64,000 bases of DNA from Dyadobacter sediminis (GTDB lineage: Bacteria > Bacteroidota > Bacteroidia > Cytophagales > Spirosomataceae), in NCBI RefSeq assembly GCF_005860765.1, contig NZ_VCEI01000021.1, forward strand, positions 124,001-188,000, read 5' to 3'. A program made the position numbers and the translations under genes. Below, piece after piece: positions 35,941-44,978 of the stretch. The first letter of the stretch is position 1. Each line of letters opens with the position of its first letter. The notes beneath the pieces are model-generated. The model did no database searches and was not told the origin of the DNA. It was given only the letters and a program-made list of their open reading frames with translations.

Positions 35941-37356
35941 TTACAGCTTTTGTGCTACTTTGTTCTGATAATAATTCAGGAAATCTTCAAGCTGCTCCAC
36001 AGGCATTTTGCGTGCAATGATCTTTTTGCTTTTATCCAGAATGTAAATCGTAGGCGTTGTAACAACATCGAATTTCCTGTAAAAGTCGATCTGGTTCAGC
36101 GCATCAAACCCGTTGATCAGTTCTTCCAGATGGTATGTAGTCACAAAAGATTTCCATTCTTCCATGTTGTGCTCTGTTGAAATTGCCATGACCTTGACGC
36201 CATTGGCTTTGTTTTTATCATAGAATGCTTTGAGCAACGGAGAAGCTTCCTTGCAGTGGCCGCAGGTTGGAGAATAAAAAAACAACACGGTATAATTAGC
36301 CTGAACGGCCTGTACACTAACCTTTTTGCCGGAAGGATCAACCAGCGACAAGGCCGGAAACGGTTTGTTGACGAGCACGTCTTTCAGCGTATTTACTTTT
36401 TCCGCAATGCGCTTTCGTACCTCTTCGGAAACGCCCATTTCGCCGGAAAGATAATATTTATTGGCCATATGAACCCATACCGCTTCGGTCCCGACCGTTT
36501 TCGGGTTTTCGTACTGATTGGTGATGTAAAATACAACTACAGATTTGACGTCCTTGTTTGCAGAAGCTTTTTTGACGAGCATATCGGCATCTTTAATCAG
36601 GGAATCCGGCGTCTGGGCGACAAGGTTTTTGATATAACGGTCCAGTTTCGGTTCCAGAAACGGCGTGTTCAGGATGCGCGGATCAGAAAAATCAAATGCA
36701 TCCCAGTAATGCGCTTTGTAATAATTGAAAACCCAGACGGAGTCGGTTTTGCCGTTCGGTAATTTGGGTGCAGCCGGAACTTCCGGGTCAGATGACATTT
36801 GTAGCAGTTGTGCCGTAAATGTTTTGCCATGCTCGTTCATCAGCTTGCTGCGGTAATTCCTGAAATTTTCCTGTGCCGTTCGAATGCCGGCCTGCGCATC
36901 GGCCGTCTTGATATTTTTCAGCGATTCAATTTCCTTTGTTCTTTTTTTTAGCTCTTTCTGATAAGCATAAAACAGTTCATTTTCGGCCGAACCCGTGATT
37001 TTCATTTGTCCGATGATGTCCGTTGTATCCGTTTCAAAGGAGAAACTGGTTTCCTTTCCGGAATATACGAGTTCGATCCAGCGGGCATTTCCGGGAAAAA
37101 GTACGACATAAAGTCCGCCGGGAAGATCCGTTTTTCCTTCAAATACCATTTTGCCGTTCGCATCGGCCCTGGCCGTGTCTTTGGGTACAAACAGCGTATT
37201 GCTGCGGTTATAATGGCCAATGATCAGCGAAGAATCCTTTATGCCTCTGATGGTTGCCTCGATATGATATCCCTGAGCGAATGCCGGAGTGAAAAGTGCG
37301 GCGCTTAAAAGCAGTGTAAAAAAGATTGTGCGCGTATAATATTTCATCAGGTTCAT
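35941..37356 (-). CDS. TlpA-like thiol-disulfide protein with DUF4369/DUF5106 regions
   Basis: This 471-residue exported protein has a signal peptide ending PAFAQ. A DUF4369-like beta domain (about 28-135, IEATIRGIKDSSLIIGHY) is followed by a helical DUF5106-like middle. The C-terminal thioredoxin domain has active site CGHC in SPTCGHCKEASPLLK and the cis-Pro region VTTPTIY. It is likely a periplasmic thiol reductase, as is common in Bacteroidota. ATGs at 37356 and 37347 are both reasonable; the frame extends to a TTG at 37371. It ends 4 bp from the lactonase-like gene. Confidence 0.88.
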   Translation of the reverse strand: MNLMKYYTRTIFFTLLLSAALFTPAFAQGYHIEATIRGIKDSSLIIGHYNRSNTLFVPKDTARADANGKMVFEGKTDLPGGLYVVLFPGNARWIELVYSGKETSFSFETDTTDIIGQMKITGSAENELFYAYQKELKKRTKEIESLKNIKTADAQAGIRTAQENFRNYRSKLMNEHGKTFTAQLLQMSSDPEVPAAPKLPNGKTDSVWVFNYYKAHYWDAFDFSDPRILNTPFLEPKLDRYIKNLVAQTPDSLIKDADMLVKKASANKDVKSVVVFYITNQYENPKTVGTEAVWVHMANKYYLSGEMGVSEEVRKRIAEKVNTLKDVLVNKPFPALSLVDPSGKKVSVQAVQANYTVLFFYSPTCGHCKEASPLLKAFYDKNKANGVKVMAISTEHNMEEWKSFVTTYHLEELINGFDALNQIDFYRKFDVVTTPTIYILDKSKKIIARKMPVEQLEDFLNYYQNKVAQKL

Positions 37357-37453
37357 GCTGTTTGCTGACAAACTGTTTTGTTATTTGTTTCAGGTTTTAC
37401 AAAAATCATAAAATTAACTTCAAAACGATAACTTCTGACCGCTTCTTATCCAA

Positions 37454-38227
37454 ATGTTTTATTTTCTGTCCAAAGCTGTTGATTTTCTGGTGATGCCGCT
37501 GAGCATTGCTTTTTTTCTGCTGTTGTATGCGCTTTTTACAAAAAAAGACACGGGCAGAAAACGGGCAGTTTTGCTGACGGTTATCCTTTTGATGCTGATT
37601 TCCAACTCGTACATTGTGAACAAGGCATTCAACTGGTGGGAACCGAAGCCGTTAAACATCGGCAGCATTCAGCAGGTTTACGACGCGGGTATATTGTTGT
37701 CCGGCGGACTGATTGCTTCCAATGATCCGGCCGAGGACCACGCATGGATGGGCAGGCACGGGGACCGGGTTCTGCAGACATTCCTGCTTTACAAAGCGGG
37801 AAAAATCCGGAATATTCTCATTACGGGTACAAGTTCGGAAGCAGTGATGGCAGCGGGCAAAGGTGAAACCCGGCAGGCGGCGGCAATGCTGGTGAAATGG
37901 GGCGTTCCGGCACATGCCATACTTTACGAGGAGAAAGCAAGAAATACGCGTGAAAATGCATTGTTCTCGGCCCGCATTCTCAAAGAAAAATTTGCTTCCG
38001 GAAAATATGTATTAGTAACCTCCGCATTCCACATGCGCCGGTCGGCCGGGTGCTTTGCAAAAGCGGGTGTAAAAGCAGATTTGTTCCCGGCCGACTTCTA
38101 TGGAAATTACTACGGAGTAACGCTCAAAGGTGCTGTTATTCCGGATCCCGATGCCCTGGCGTATTTCAGCCTGCTGTGGCACGAGTGGGTTGGTTATATC
38201 GTGTACAGTCTTGCAGGTTACTGCTGA
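37454..38227 (+). CDS. YdcF/ElyC family (DUF218) membrane protein
   Basis: This 257-residue protein has two N-terminal membrane helices (about 8-28 and 38-55), then a DUF218 domain with AGILLSGGL, ILITGTSSE, EEKARNTRENALFSARIL and YVLVTSAFHMRRSAGCF. The order of conserved GG, E-x-x-S/R-N-T-x-E-N and TSAxHMxR motifs is that of ElyC/SanA/YdcF proteins, which affect cell-envelope stability through an unknown reaction. It lies divergent from the TlpA-like gene and ends 3 bp from pfkA. Confidence 0.87.
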   Translation: MFYFLSKAVDFLVMPLSIAFFLLLYALFTKKDTGRKRAVLLTVILLMLISNSYIVNKAFNWWEPKPLNIGSIQQVYDAGILLSGGLIASNDPAEDHAWMGRHGDRVLQTFLLYKAGKIRNILITGTSSEAVMAAGKGETRQAAAMLVKWGVPAHAILYEEKARNTRENALFSARILKEKFASGKYVLVTSAFHMRRSAGCFAKAGVKADLFPADFYGNYYGVTLKGAVIPDPDALAYFSLLWHEWVGYIVYSLAGYC

Positions 38228-38230
38228 CCC

Positions 38231-39205
38231 TTATACGCTCAGTATTTTAACCATTCTCAGCAGATCTTCGCTGATGGGTTTCGGAAGGCGGATCGTGTCC
38301 TCGAAAGGCGTATAAACCAGATCATTGTTAACGATTCCGGCCATCACGTTCTTCTGACCGCCGATCAATCCTTCCACCGCACCCAGTCCGAGGCGACTTG
38401 CCAGAATGCGGTCGTATGCCGAAGGCTGGCCTCCGCGCTGCGTATGTCCGAGCGTTGTTACGCGGATATCTGCATTTTCATCCACCTGAACTTTGATCTT
38501 GTCCGCAACTTCCTGCGCGCTTCCTTCTTCGTCACCTTCGGCCACAATAATGATGGAAGAAGATTTTGAACGGCTCCATCCCTGCTTCAGCGTTTCCACC
38601 ACTTCGGAAATCGGCGTCAGTACTTCGGGAACCATTACAAGCTCGGCGCCTCCGGCAATACCGGACTGAACCGCAATGTATCCCGAGTCGCGGCCCATCA
38701 CTTCTATAAAGAATATACGGTCATGCGAACTGGCCGTATCTCTGATCCTGTCAATGGCATCCAGTGCCGTATTAACAGCGGTGTCAAAACCGATCGTGTA
38801 ATCGGTTCCATACAAATCGTTGTCGATTGTCCCCGGCGCGCCAACAGTCGGAATGCCGTATTCATTTCCAAAAATCATGGCCCCGGTGAACGTTCCGTTT
38901 CCTCCGATCGCGATCAGTCCTTCAATGCCATGTTCCAGCAGGTTGTCATAAGCCTGTCTTCTTCCTTCAGGCGTCATGAATTCCTTGCTCCTGGCGGATT
39001 TCAGGATCGTTCCGCCTCTTTGTACTATATTACTTACCGAATACGATTCCATTTTATAAACATCGCCGGCAATCATTCCGCTATATCCTCTTCTTATTCC
39101 ATAAACTTCGACACCATGGTAGACCGCTCCGCGCACTACTGCCCTGATACAGGCGTTCATGCCAGGGGCATCTCCTCCTGAGGTAAATACACCAATTCTT
39201 TTCAT
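38231..39205 (-). CDS. pfkA: 6-phosphofructokinase (PfkA family), Asn at the position of Asp103
   Basis: This 324-residue protein has the PfkA length and motifs: TSGGDAPGMN (9-17), GTIDND with catalytic Asp127 and Asp129, and VMGRDSGYIA. It phosphorylates fructose-6-phosphate, the committed step of glycolysis. At the ATP/Mg loop, where E. coli has GGDGS, this protein reads GGNGT, so Asn103 replaces Asp103; the codon is AAC. Gly104, usual for ATP-dependent enzymes, is kept. Whether the change alters metal binding or phosphoryl donor use cannot be told here. It ends 3 bp from the YdcF-like gene. Confidence 0.93.
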   Translation of the reverse strand: MKRIGVFTSGGDAPGMNACIRAVVRGAVYHGVEVYGIRRGYSGMIAGDVYKMESYSVSNIVQRGGTILKSARSKEFMTPEGRRQAYDNLLEHGIEGLIAIGGNGTFTGAMIFGNEYGIPTVGAPGTIDNDLYGTDYTIGFDTAVNTALDAIDRIRDTASSHDRIFFIEVMGRDSGYIAVQSGIAGGAELVMVPEVLTPISEVVETLKQGWSRSKSSSIIIVAEGDEEGSAQEVADKIKVQVDENADIRVTTLGHTQRGGQPSAYDRILASRLGLGAVEGLIGGQKNVMAGIVNNDLVYTPFEDTIRLPKPISEDLLRMVKILSV

Positions 39206-39270
39206 TTAATTACGGGTTACTTCTATCGATCTCTGTACAGGTCCTTTAAACCTTAAAGGCACAATTTCTG

Positions 39271-39278
39271 CAAATTTA
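39271..39278 (-). promoter_or_regulatory. Putative -7 box (TAAATTTG) for pfkA
   Basis: It matches TAnnTTTG on the minus strand, 65 nt upstream of the pfkA ATG. No clear -33 element. Confidence 0.3.
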
Positions 39279-39378
39279 TCCGGTATTTTCTTATTATATA
39301 TGTCCTAATTCTTAATTCTGTGAAAAAATTACGGCAAGAAGATTGAGATTTAACACCTCAAACATATATCATAACTTA

Positions 39379-39386
39379 TATATTTG
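39379..39386 (+). promoter_or_regulatory. Putative -7 box (TATATTTG) for the YfhO-like gene
   Basis: The same octamer occurs before thrA. It implies a leader of about 130 nt ahead of the ATG at 39522. Confidence 0.35.
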
Positions 39387-39521
39387 CGCCGGTCATTTAA
39401 AAAACACCATACGTTAACAGGCGTTCGTTTAAACGATTAATGATCCTGAAGTCCTGTTTTTTCAGGCCGTAAAATTTACAGTAACCAAGTAGAAAATACC
39501 CGTCAGCTTAATACTAACAAA

Positions 39522-42005
39522 ATGAAAAATCTGATTTCCTGGCAACGCATATGGCCGCATCTTGTAGCTGTAATTGGTTTTATGGCTTTGTCTGTCATGT
39601 ACGTTTCCCCTGTTCTGCAGGGCAAGAAGCTGAACATGCATGATGACATTCAGGCCAAAGGCGCTGCCAGAGAAGTAATTGATTATCATGAAAAAACCGG
39701 CGAATGGTCCAGCTGGACAAACGGGATGTTTGCCGGAATGCCCGCTTACCTTGTCGCCGGCGATTATCCCACCAGTATTTCCACCAAGCTCGGGCAGGGC
39801 ATTAACAAGCTTTTGCCTGCGCCGGCCAACTATATCCTGATCGGCCTGGTGAGTGCATATGTTCTGTTCCTTGTGCTCGGAACAGGCGGCTGGCTCGCAG
39901 CGCTGGGCGCCATTGCATTTTCATTTGCCACTTTTAACCTCGTCAGTCTCGAAGCCGGGCATGTTTCCAAAGTCATTGCCATTATGTATGCTCCGGGCGT
40001 ACTGGCGGGCGTTTTGCTTGCTTTCCGCAGAAACTGGCTTGCCGGCGCCGCGCTAACTGCACTGTTTTTGTCGCTGGAACTGTATGCAAACCATATTCAG
40101 ATTACTTATTATCTGGGAATAGGCATTATCGTGCTGGTGGCCATTGAAAGCTGGGTTTATATAAAGGAAAATCGTGTAAAACAGCTTTCGTTTATTATGG
40201 CAGGGCTGGCGCTGGCTGCTGTGGTTTCGCTGGGCACGCATACAACGCGCCTCTGGAATGCTTATGATTATACCAAAGAAACCATCCGCGGCAAGCCCGA
40301 ACTTACTGCGCTGAAAACACCCGGCAAAGAAATCGTAACCGACGGACTGGATAAGGATTATGCTTTTCAGTACAGTTACGGAATTGGCGAAACATTGACC
40401 CTGCTCGTTCCGAATGCATACGGCGGTGCTTCAAACGGCAATTTCTCAGGTACTTCCGAAACGTACAAATTGCTCGCAAGCCGGCTTGCGGATGCAGCCG
40501 CAGTCCAGAACATCATGCGTATGGTTCCTACTTACTGGGGCGATCAGCCTATTCTGAGCGGTCCTGCGTATGCCGGTGCCATTGTGATTTTCCTGTTTGT
40601 GCTGGGTCTATTTATTGTAAAAGGTCCGCTGAAATACTGGTCTGCGGGAGTAACTGTCCTGTTTGTGATATGGGCCTGGGGTAAAAACCTGGCAGGAGTC
40701 AATTACCTGTTTTTCGATTACTTTCCGATGTTCAACAAGTTCAGGGCCATGACCATGGTGCTGGCGCTTGTTCAGCTGATCATGGTTTTTCTTGGAATGC
40801 TGGCACTGAAAATGATTGTCCGGCGGGAAATGGCATGGAAAGATTTTCAGAGACCGTTCCTGATTACACTGGGAATTGTTGGCGGAATTACGTTGCTGAT
40901 GGCTTTGATGCCAGGCGTTTTCTTTGACTTCCGTTCGGCCAACGATCAGCAGATTACGGATGCATTTACGCAAATGTCCGGGGATAAAAACTTTGCGGTC
41001 CAGATTCTGGAAGCCATGTTGAATGACCGCCGGGACCTGATGAAAGGCGACGCGATCCGTAGTCTTGTTTTTGTGCTTTTAACAGCGGGTCTTGTCTGGC
41101 TGTGGATGAAAGACAAAATAAAACCGGTCATTTTTTATGCATCGTTTATCCTGATTATGATCTTTGATCTGTTCGGCGTAGACAAGCGGTACCTGAACAA
41201 TGACGACTTTGTAAGCAACTATGCTTCGCAGGCACCCATGACGCCTTCTCCTGCCGACGAACTGATCCTGAAAGATACCGATCCGGATTACAAGGTGCTG
41301 GATGCGTCCACTTCTCCGTTCCAGAGTGCGGAAGCGTCTTATTTTCACAAGTCTATTGGCGGATATCACGGCGCCAAACTGCGTCGTTACCAGGAGCTTT
41401 TTGAAAGACAGATTGCCAAGCAAAATCCGAATCCGGGCATTCTGAACATGCTGAATACGAAATACATCATTCAGGCAGACCAGCAGGGAAACAAAACGGC
41501 TCAGCCTAATCCGGGTGCTTACGGACACGGCTGGTTTGTTGATAAATACCGCGTTGTACCGAATGCAGATGCCGAAATGAGTGCGCTGGATTCATTGAAC
41601 CCGCGTATTGAAGCCATTATAGATCAACGCTTTGCAGACAAGCTGAAAGGATTGGTCATACAGCCGGATTCAGCGGCAAAAATCAGTCTGATCAGTTACA
41701 AACCTAACGAACTGATTTACGAAAGCAACAGCAGAAATGAAGGTCTTGCCGTATTTTCCGAGATTTATTACAACGTCCGGAATGAATGGAAAGTAACCAT
41801 TGACGATAAGCCTGCGGATATGATGCGTGCCAATTACGTGCTTCGTGCGCTTCGTGTTCCTGCCGGCAAGCATACGATCCGTTTCAGCTTTGAACCCGTT
41901 TCTGTCAGTGTGGGAAGCAAGATCGATCTTGTCAGTTCACTATTGCTTTTGGCATTGGTTGCCGGAGCTGTTTTTGTGGAAGTAAAAAGTAAGAAAACAG
42001 TTTAA
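39522..42005 (+). CDS. YfhO-family polytopic membrane protein
   Basis: This 827-residue protein has about a dozen hydrophobic segments spread over residues 10-560, then a soluble C-terminal half and a final membrane helix near 800-820. The pattern and motifs (an acidic HDDIQAKGAAREV loop after the first helix, FFDYFPMFNKFRAMTM) fit the bacterial YfhO family, a GT-C-like group implicated in adding sugars to envelope polymers in Bacillus. The substrate here is unknown. It is followed 17 bp downstream by the YfiT-like gene. Confidence 0.82.
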   Translation: MKNLISWQRIWPHLVAVIGFMALSVMYVSPVLQGKKLNMHDDIQAKGAAREVIDYHEKTGEWSSWTNGMFAGMPAYLVAGDYPTSISTKLGQGINKLLPAPANYILIGLVSAYVLFLVLGTGGWLAALGAIAFSFATFNLVSLEAGHVSKVIAIMYAPGVLAGVLLAFRRNWLAGAALTALFLSLELYANHIQITYYLGIGIIVLVAIESWVYIKENRVKQLSFIMAGLALAAVVSLGTHTTRLWNAYDYTKETIRGKPELTALKTPGKEIVTDGLDKDYAFQYSYGIGETLTLLVPNAYGGASNGNFSGTSETYKLLASRLADAAAVQNIMRMVPTYWGDQPILSGPAYAGAIVIFLFVLGLFIVKGPLKYWSAGVTVLFVIWAWGKNLAGVNYLFFDYFPMFNKFRAMTMVLALVQLIMVFLGMLALKMIVRREMAWKDFQRPFLITLGIVGGITLLMALMPGVFFDFRSANDQQITDAFTQMSGDKNFAVQILEAMLNDRRDLMKGDAIRSLVFVLLTAGLVWLWMKDKIKPVIFYASFILIMIFDLFGVDKRYLNNDDFVSNYASQAPMTPSPADELILKDTDPDYKVLDASTSPFQSAEASYFHKSIGGYHGAKLRRYQELFERQIAKQNPNPGILNMLNTKYIIQADQQGNKTAQPNPGAYGHGWFVDKYRVVPNADAEMSALDSLNPRIEAIIDQRFADKLKGLVIQPDSAAKISLISYKPNELIYESNSRNEGLAVFSEIYYNVRNEWKVTIDDKPADMMRANYVLRALRVPAGKHTIRFSFEPVSVSVGSKIDLVSSLLLLALVAGAVFVEVKSKKTV

Positions 42006-42022
42006 TACTATCAGCAACTTTT

Positions 42023-42550
42023 ATGACAGACCGTAAATTTCCGATCGGACCGCTTGTGTTGCAGGAAGATTATACAAAAGAAGAATTAAAAGATTTTATT
42101 TCAGTTATTGCAAATATTGCCGCTGATTACAGCAGGCTTGTCGAAAACCTTGCTGAAGAAGATCTTGTAAAAACATACCGTGAAGGCAGCTGGAATATCC
42201 GGCAATTGGTTCATCATGTGGCTGATATTCAGTTTCTTCATTATATGCGCATGAAAAAAGCCGTTACCGAACCGGATTACAAGGAAGTGACGCTGATCGA
42301 TATGAATGCATGGGCCGAAACGCCGGATTCATTTCAGGCACCTGTTTCCGTTTCTCTGAACATGCTGCACGGCGTACATTACCGATATGCACTTTTTGCG
42401 CAGTCGCTGCATGAAGAGCAGTTGGCAGTTACGTATTTTCATCCTTTGCGTAAAATTGATATTAGCCAGAAACAGGCTTTGGCCATGTCCGTATGGCATG
42501 CGCAGCATCATCTGGCGCATATCAAGCTGGCCCTGAACATGCTTGCATAA
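42023..42550 (+). CDS. YfiT/DinB-superfamily putative metal-dependent hydrolase or thiol transferase
   Basis: This 175-residue four-helix protein has the opening FPIGPLVLQEDYTKEEL, the segment YREGSWNIRQLVHHVADIQF with a metal-ligand His, and WHAQHHLAHIKLAL near the C-terminus with the second His pair. These match the YfiT branch of the DinB superfamily, annotated as bacillithiol transferase or metal-dependent hydrolase. It is cytoplasmic. It sits between the YfhO-like gene (17 bp) and the DUF2905 gene (21 bp) in an apparent operon. Confidence 0.87.
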   Translation: MTDRKFPIGPLVLQEDYTKEELKDFISVIANIAADYSRLVENLAEEDLVKTYREGSWNIRQLVHHVADIQFLHYMRMKKAVTEPDYKEVTLIDMNAWAETPDSFQAPVSVSLNMLHGVHYRYALFAQSLHEEQLAVTYFHPLRKIDISQKQALAMSVWHAQHHLAHIKLALNMLA

Positions 42551-42571
42551 GAATTAAAAACTGCATTCAGT

Positions 42572-42799
42572 ATGTCGCAAATTACGGGCAAATACCTCAT
42601 TCTCATCGGGATTGCAGTTGTTGTGATCGGCGCAATTATTTATCTGTTCAGTGACAAGCTGCACTGGCTTGGCCGGTTGCCGGGTGACATCCGTGTAGAA
42701 AAGGAGAATTTCAGATTTTACTTTCCGGTTGTCACCATGCTGCTTCTGAGCGGATTGCTGAACCTGATCATCTGGCTGGTGAGAAAGTTTTTTGGCTGA
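42572..42799 (+). CDS. DUF2905 small membrane protein
   Basis: This 75-residue protein has two membrane helices (about 8-27 and 50-70) around a short loop with LGRLPGDIRVEKENF, the conserved centre of DUF2905. Its function is unknown. It is probably the last gene of the YfhO-YfiT-DUF2905 unit. It ends 2 bp from the stop of the convergent Fic gene, with no terminator between. Confidence 0.88.
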   Translation: MSQITGKYLILIGIAVVVIGAIIYLFSDKLHWLGRLPGDIRVEKENFRFYFPVVTMLLLSGLLNLIIWLVRKFFG

Positions 42800-42801
42800 T
42801 T

Positions 42802-43905
42802 TCACCAGACAAGTTCATAGGAAGTGCTTCTTCCGCCGGAGGCTTCTTTCCTTAAAATACCTTTTGCAATCAAATCCTGAATGTCTCTTCCGGCCGTATC
42901 CTGCGACGATTTGGTTATTTTGGCCCACTTGGAAGAAGTCAGTTTACCGAAAAAGGTTTCCTGTATTTTATTGATCATCAGCCGCTGCCTGTCATTAAGA
43001 GGTGTTCCGCTGTGTTTGTCCCAGAATTCGGTACGTTTCAGAACGTTATTCAGGGTCTCGCCGGTAAAAGTAAGTGAATCGTAAAGACATGCTAAAAACC
43101 ATTGCAGCCAGTCTGTAATGTCCAGCGAGCCTTTCTGGGTTTTTTCCAGCACATTGTAATATGCATTTCTTTTTAGCCTGATCTGCAGCGACATGCTGTA
43201 AAACCGCTGTGTGCTGTTATCTGAGCGCGCAAGCTGCATATCTGCAATGGTTCTGGCTATGCGGCCATTGCCGTCATCGAACGGGTGAATGGTTACAAAC
43301 CACAAATGCGCAATGCCTGACTTGATAATCGGATCGGTATCATTGTGGTGATTAAACCAGTGCAGGAAAGTGTCCATTTCCTTTTCGATCCGGTCTGCAT
43401 CGGGGGCTTCAAAATGAACGGTTTCATTACCCAATTGACCGGAAACAACCTGCATCGGGCCTTTTTCATTATTTCTCCAGTTTCCTGTTGTGATTGTATA
43501 CATGCCGCTTCTGCCGGACGGAAACAACGACGATTGCCAGCCACACAAACGGTCTTTTGTCAGTAAGCTGTTATAATGCTGAGTAGCATCCAGTGTCATT
43601 TCCACCATGCCATCCACATTCCTGTCGGAAGGTACCAGACCCGCAACTTCCAGTCCAAGGCGCCGGGCAATGGAAGATCGTACCTGTTCGGGATTCAGGA
43701 TTTCTCCTTCGATTTCCGTTGATTTCAGGACATCTTCCATCAGCGTGTTCAGCATGGCCTCACTGCGTACCGAAAATCCCAGTGCATCCATTCTGCCGGC
43801 TAACTTGCCCTGCGCATACTTTACTTTACCCAGTATTTCTGAAAGTTCCGCATCCTGCCAAGCGAATGCAGGCCATTCCGCTTTTTGATGAATATACTGA
43901 GCCAT
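42802..43905 (-). CDS. Fic-family (AMP-transferase type) protein with DUF4172 and C-terminal winged helix
   Basis: This 367-residue protein starts MAQYIHQKAEWPAFAW (ATG 43905). Residues 1-80 are DUF4172-like and carry the inhibitory helix motif STEIEG (62-67), the [ST]xxxE[GN] pattern of self-inhibited Fic proteins. The Fic motif HPFDDGNGR is at 207-215, complete. The last ~75 residues (RQRLMINKIQETFFG to GRSTSYELVW) look like a winged helix, as in several Fic structures. Fic enzymes transfer AMP to target proteins. The frame continues upstream to 43980 through a 26-bp palindrome, so the shorter start is preferred. The winged helix plus the palindrome suggest self-regulation. Confidence 0.9.
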   Translation of the reverse strand: MAQYIHQKAEWPAFAWQDAELSEILGKVKYAQGKLAGRMDALGFSVRSEAMLNTLMEDVLKSTEIEGEILNPEQVRSSIARRLGLEVAGLVPSDRNVDGMVEMTLDATQHYNSLLTKDRLCGWQSSLFPSGRSGMYTITTGNWRNNEKGPMQVVSGQLGNETVHFEAPDADRIEKEMDTFLHWFNHHNDTDPIIKSGIAHLWFVTIHPFDDGNGRIARTIADMQLARSDNSTQRFYSMSLQIRLKRNAYYNVLEKTQKGSLDITDWLQWFLACLYDSLTFTGETLNNVLKRTEFWDKHSGTPLNDRQRLMINKIQETFFGKLTSSKWAKITKSSQDTAGRDIQDLIAKGILRKEASGGRSTSYELVW

Positions 43906-43931
43906 TTTCTTTTTGCTGTGAATATATTCAT

Positions 43932-43957
43932 TATTCTCCGCATATATGCGGAGAATA
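43932..43957. promoter_or_regulatory. 26-bp perfect palindrome upstream of fic
   Basis: The half-site TATTCTCCGCATA is followed without spacer by its exact complement. It is centred about 39 bp upstream of the Fic ATG. A further single copy of TCTCCGC lies at about 43968-43974. The size and placement suggest an operator for a dimeric DNA-binding protein. Confidence 0.65.
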
Positions 43958-43981
43958 GGCTGATTAATCTCCGCAAGCAAA

Positions 43982-44353
43982 TTACTTTTCAGTCAATGTC
44001 TTTTCGTAATCCACAAAAATATGAATCCATATGGCCCTACCGAGACGGATAATAACGGGTTGCAACAAAAACAGAACAACCGCAATCGTAACAAAAAACC
44101 AATTGAGGTCCATTTTAAAACCGATCAGCAGAATGACCGACAAAATAGCCATGATGAGAATGACAATCGGGAAGCTGGTCCATAATGCACCGATGTAAAA
44201 ACCGGGTTCGATCATAAAATCCTGATCACAAACCGGACAATGTTTCGGCATGTCCAGGCTGCCTTTGAAGCTGTACGGATTGTGTTTGGCAAACAGTTTT
44301 CCCTTTCGGCAACGCGGGCATTTCAGGCTCAGAATGTTATAAAGCTTTGACAT
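43982..44353 (-). CDS. DUF983 membrane protein
   Basis: This 123-residue protein has two CxxC pairs near the N-terminus (LKCPRCRKGKLF and KHCPVCDQDF), a rubredoxin-like zinc knuckle, then two membrane helices (about 55-75 and 80-100). This is the DUF983 layout; members often lie near cytochrome oxidase genes, but none is here. Function unknown. It is 15 bp downstream of the 166-residue unknown protein on the same strand. Confidence 0.88.
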   Translation of the reverse strand: MSKLYNILSLKCPRCRKGKLFAKHNPYSFKGSLDMPKHCPVCDQDFMIEPGFYIGALWTSFPIVILIMAILSVILLIGFKMDLNWFFVTIAVVLFLLQPVIIRLGRAIWIHIFVDYEKTLTEK

Positions 44354-44368
44354 GAAAACAGGGTACGG

Positions 44369-44869
44369 CTATTTGCGGACGGGTTTCAAACCTTTCATGG
44401 CTTTTAATCCGATGGATGCAGGTTTTGCGGGTAAGGCAAGCAAACTGGTTTCTATTTCCGGTTCCGTAAATTCTTTTGCGCCGGACAGATAACGTTCAAT
44501 GATAAAAGCTTCTTCGCGCTCAAATGCAATGGACGTATCATGCGCATATGCCGACATATCGTACAGTTTCTTATACCAGATCGCTTCTTTCAGGTTGCCG
44601 TTGAAATGATAATTATTTTCAAAACCCTTGTCAAACTTGAAAATAATGGGCTTGCCAATGTTGGCGATCAGACTTTCCGGATCTCCCGTAAGCGTGATCG
44701 GAATGTATGTTTTCTTGTCATATATAAAACCGCCGTGATTGTTTTTGATATACTCACGCATGTTTCTCGGTGTGTCGCCGACAAAAAGCACGTCCACTAG
44801 CAAAATCTGCCTGGCATGATAAAACTGATCAATGCTTTCGATAAGCGGGAGTGTTGAAATTCTGATCAT
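44369..44869 (-). CDS. Hypothetical protein, 166 residues
   Basis: I do not recognise this protein. It begins MIRISTLPLIESIDQFYHARQ and has no signal peptide or membrane segment. It is mixed alpha/beta with a basic C-terminal tail (GLKAMKGLKPVRK). It probably shares a transcript with the DUF983 gene 15 bp downstream. Confidence 0.7.
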   Translation of the reverse strand: MIRISTLPLIESIDQFYHARQILLVDVLFVGDTPRNMREYIKNNHGGFIYDKKTYIPITLTGDPESLIANIGKPIIFKFDKGFENNYHFNGNLKEAIWYKKLYDMSAYAHDTSIAFEREEAFIIERYLSGAKEFTEPEIETSLLALPAKPASIGLKAMKGLKPVRK

Positions 44870-44978
44870 CGATTTAAAATTATTTCCTGTACAGCAACTA
44901 CAAATTCCAGCCCTGTTCCCTGGATACCGAGCTGTAAAATACTGAACGTATTTTAAAATTATATGTTCATTTTTCCGG

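Larger units (their letters stand above)
39206..39521. other. Divergent intergenic region between pfkA and the YfhO-like gene
   Basis: No gene is seen in 316 bp. On the pfkA side the minus strand carries TAAATTTG (39271-39278), a -7-like box. On the plus strand TATATTTG lies at 39379. Confidence 0.5.
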
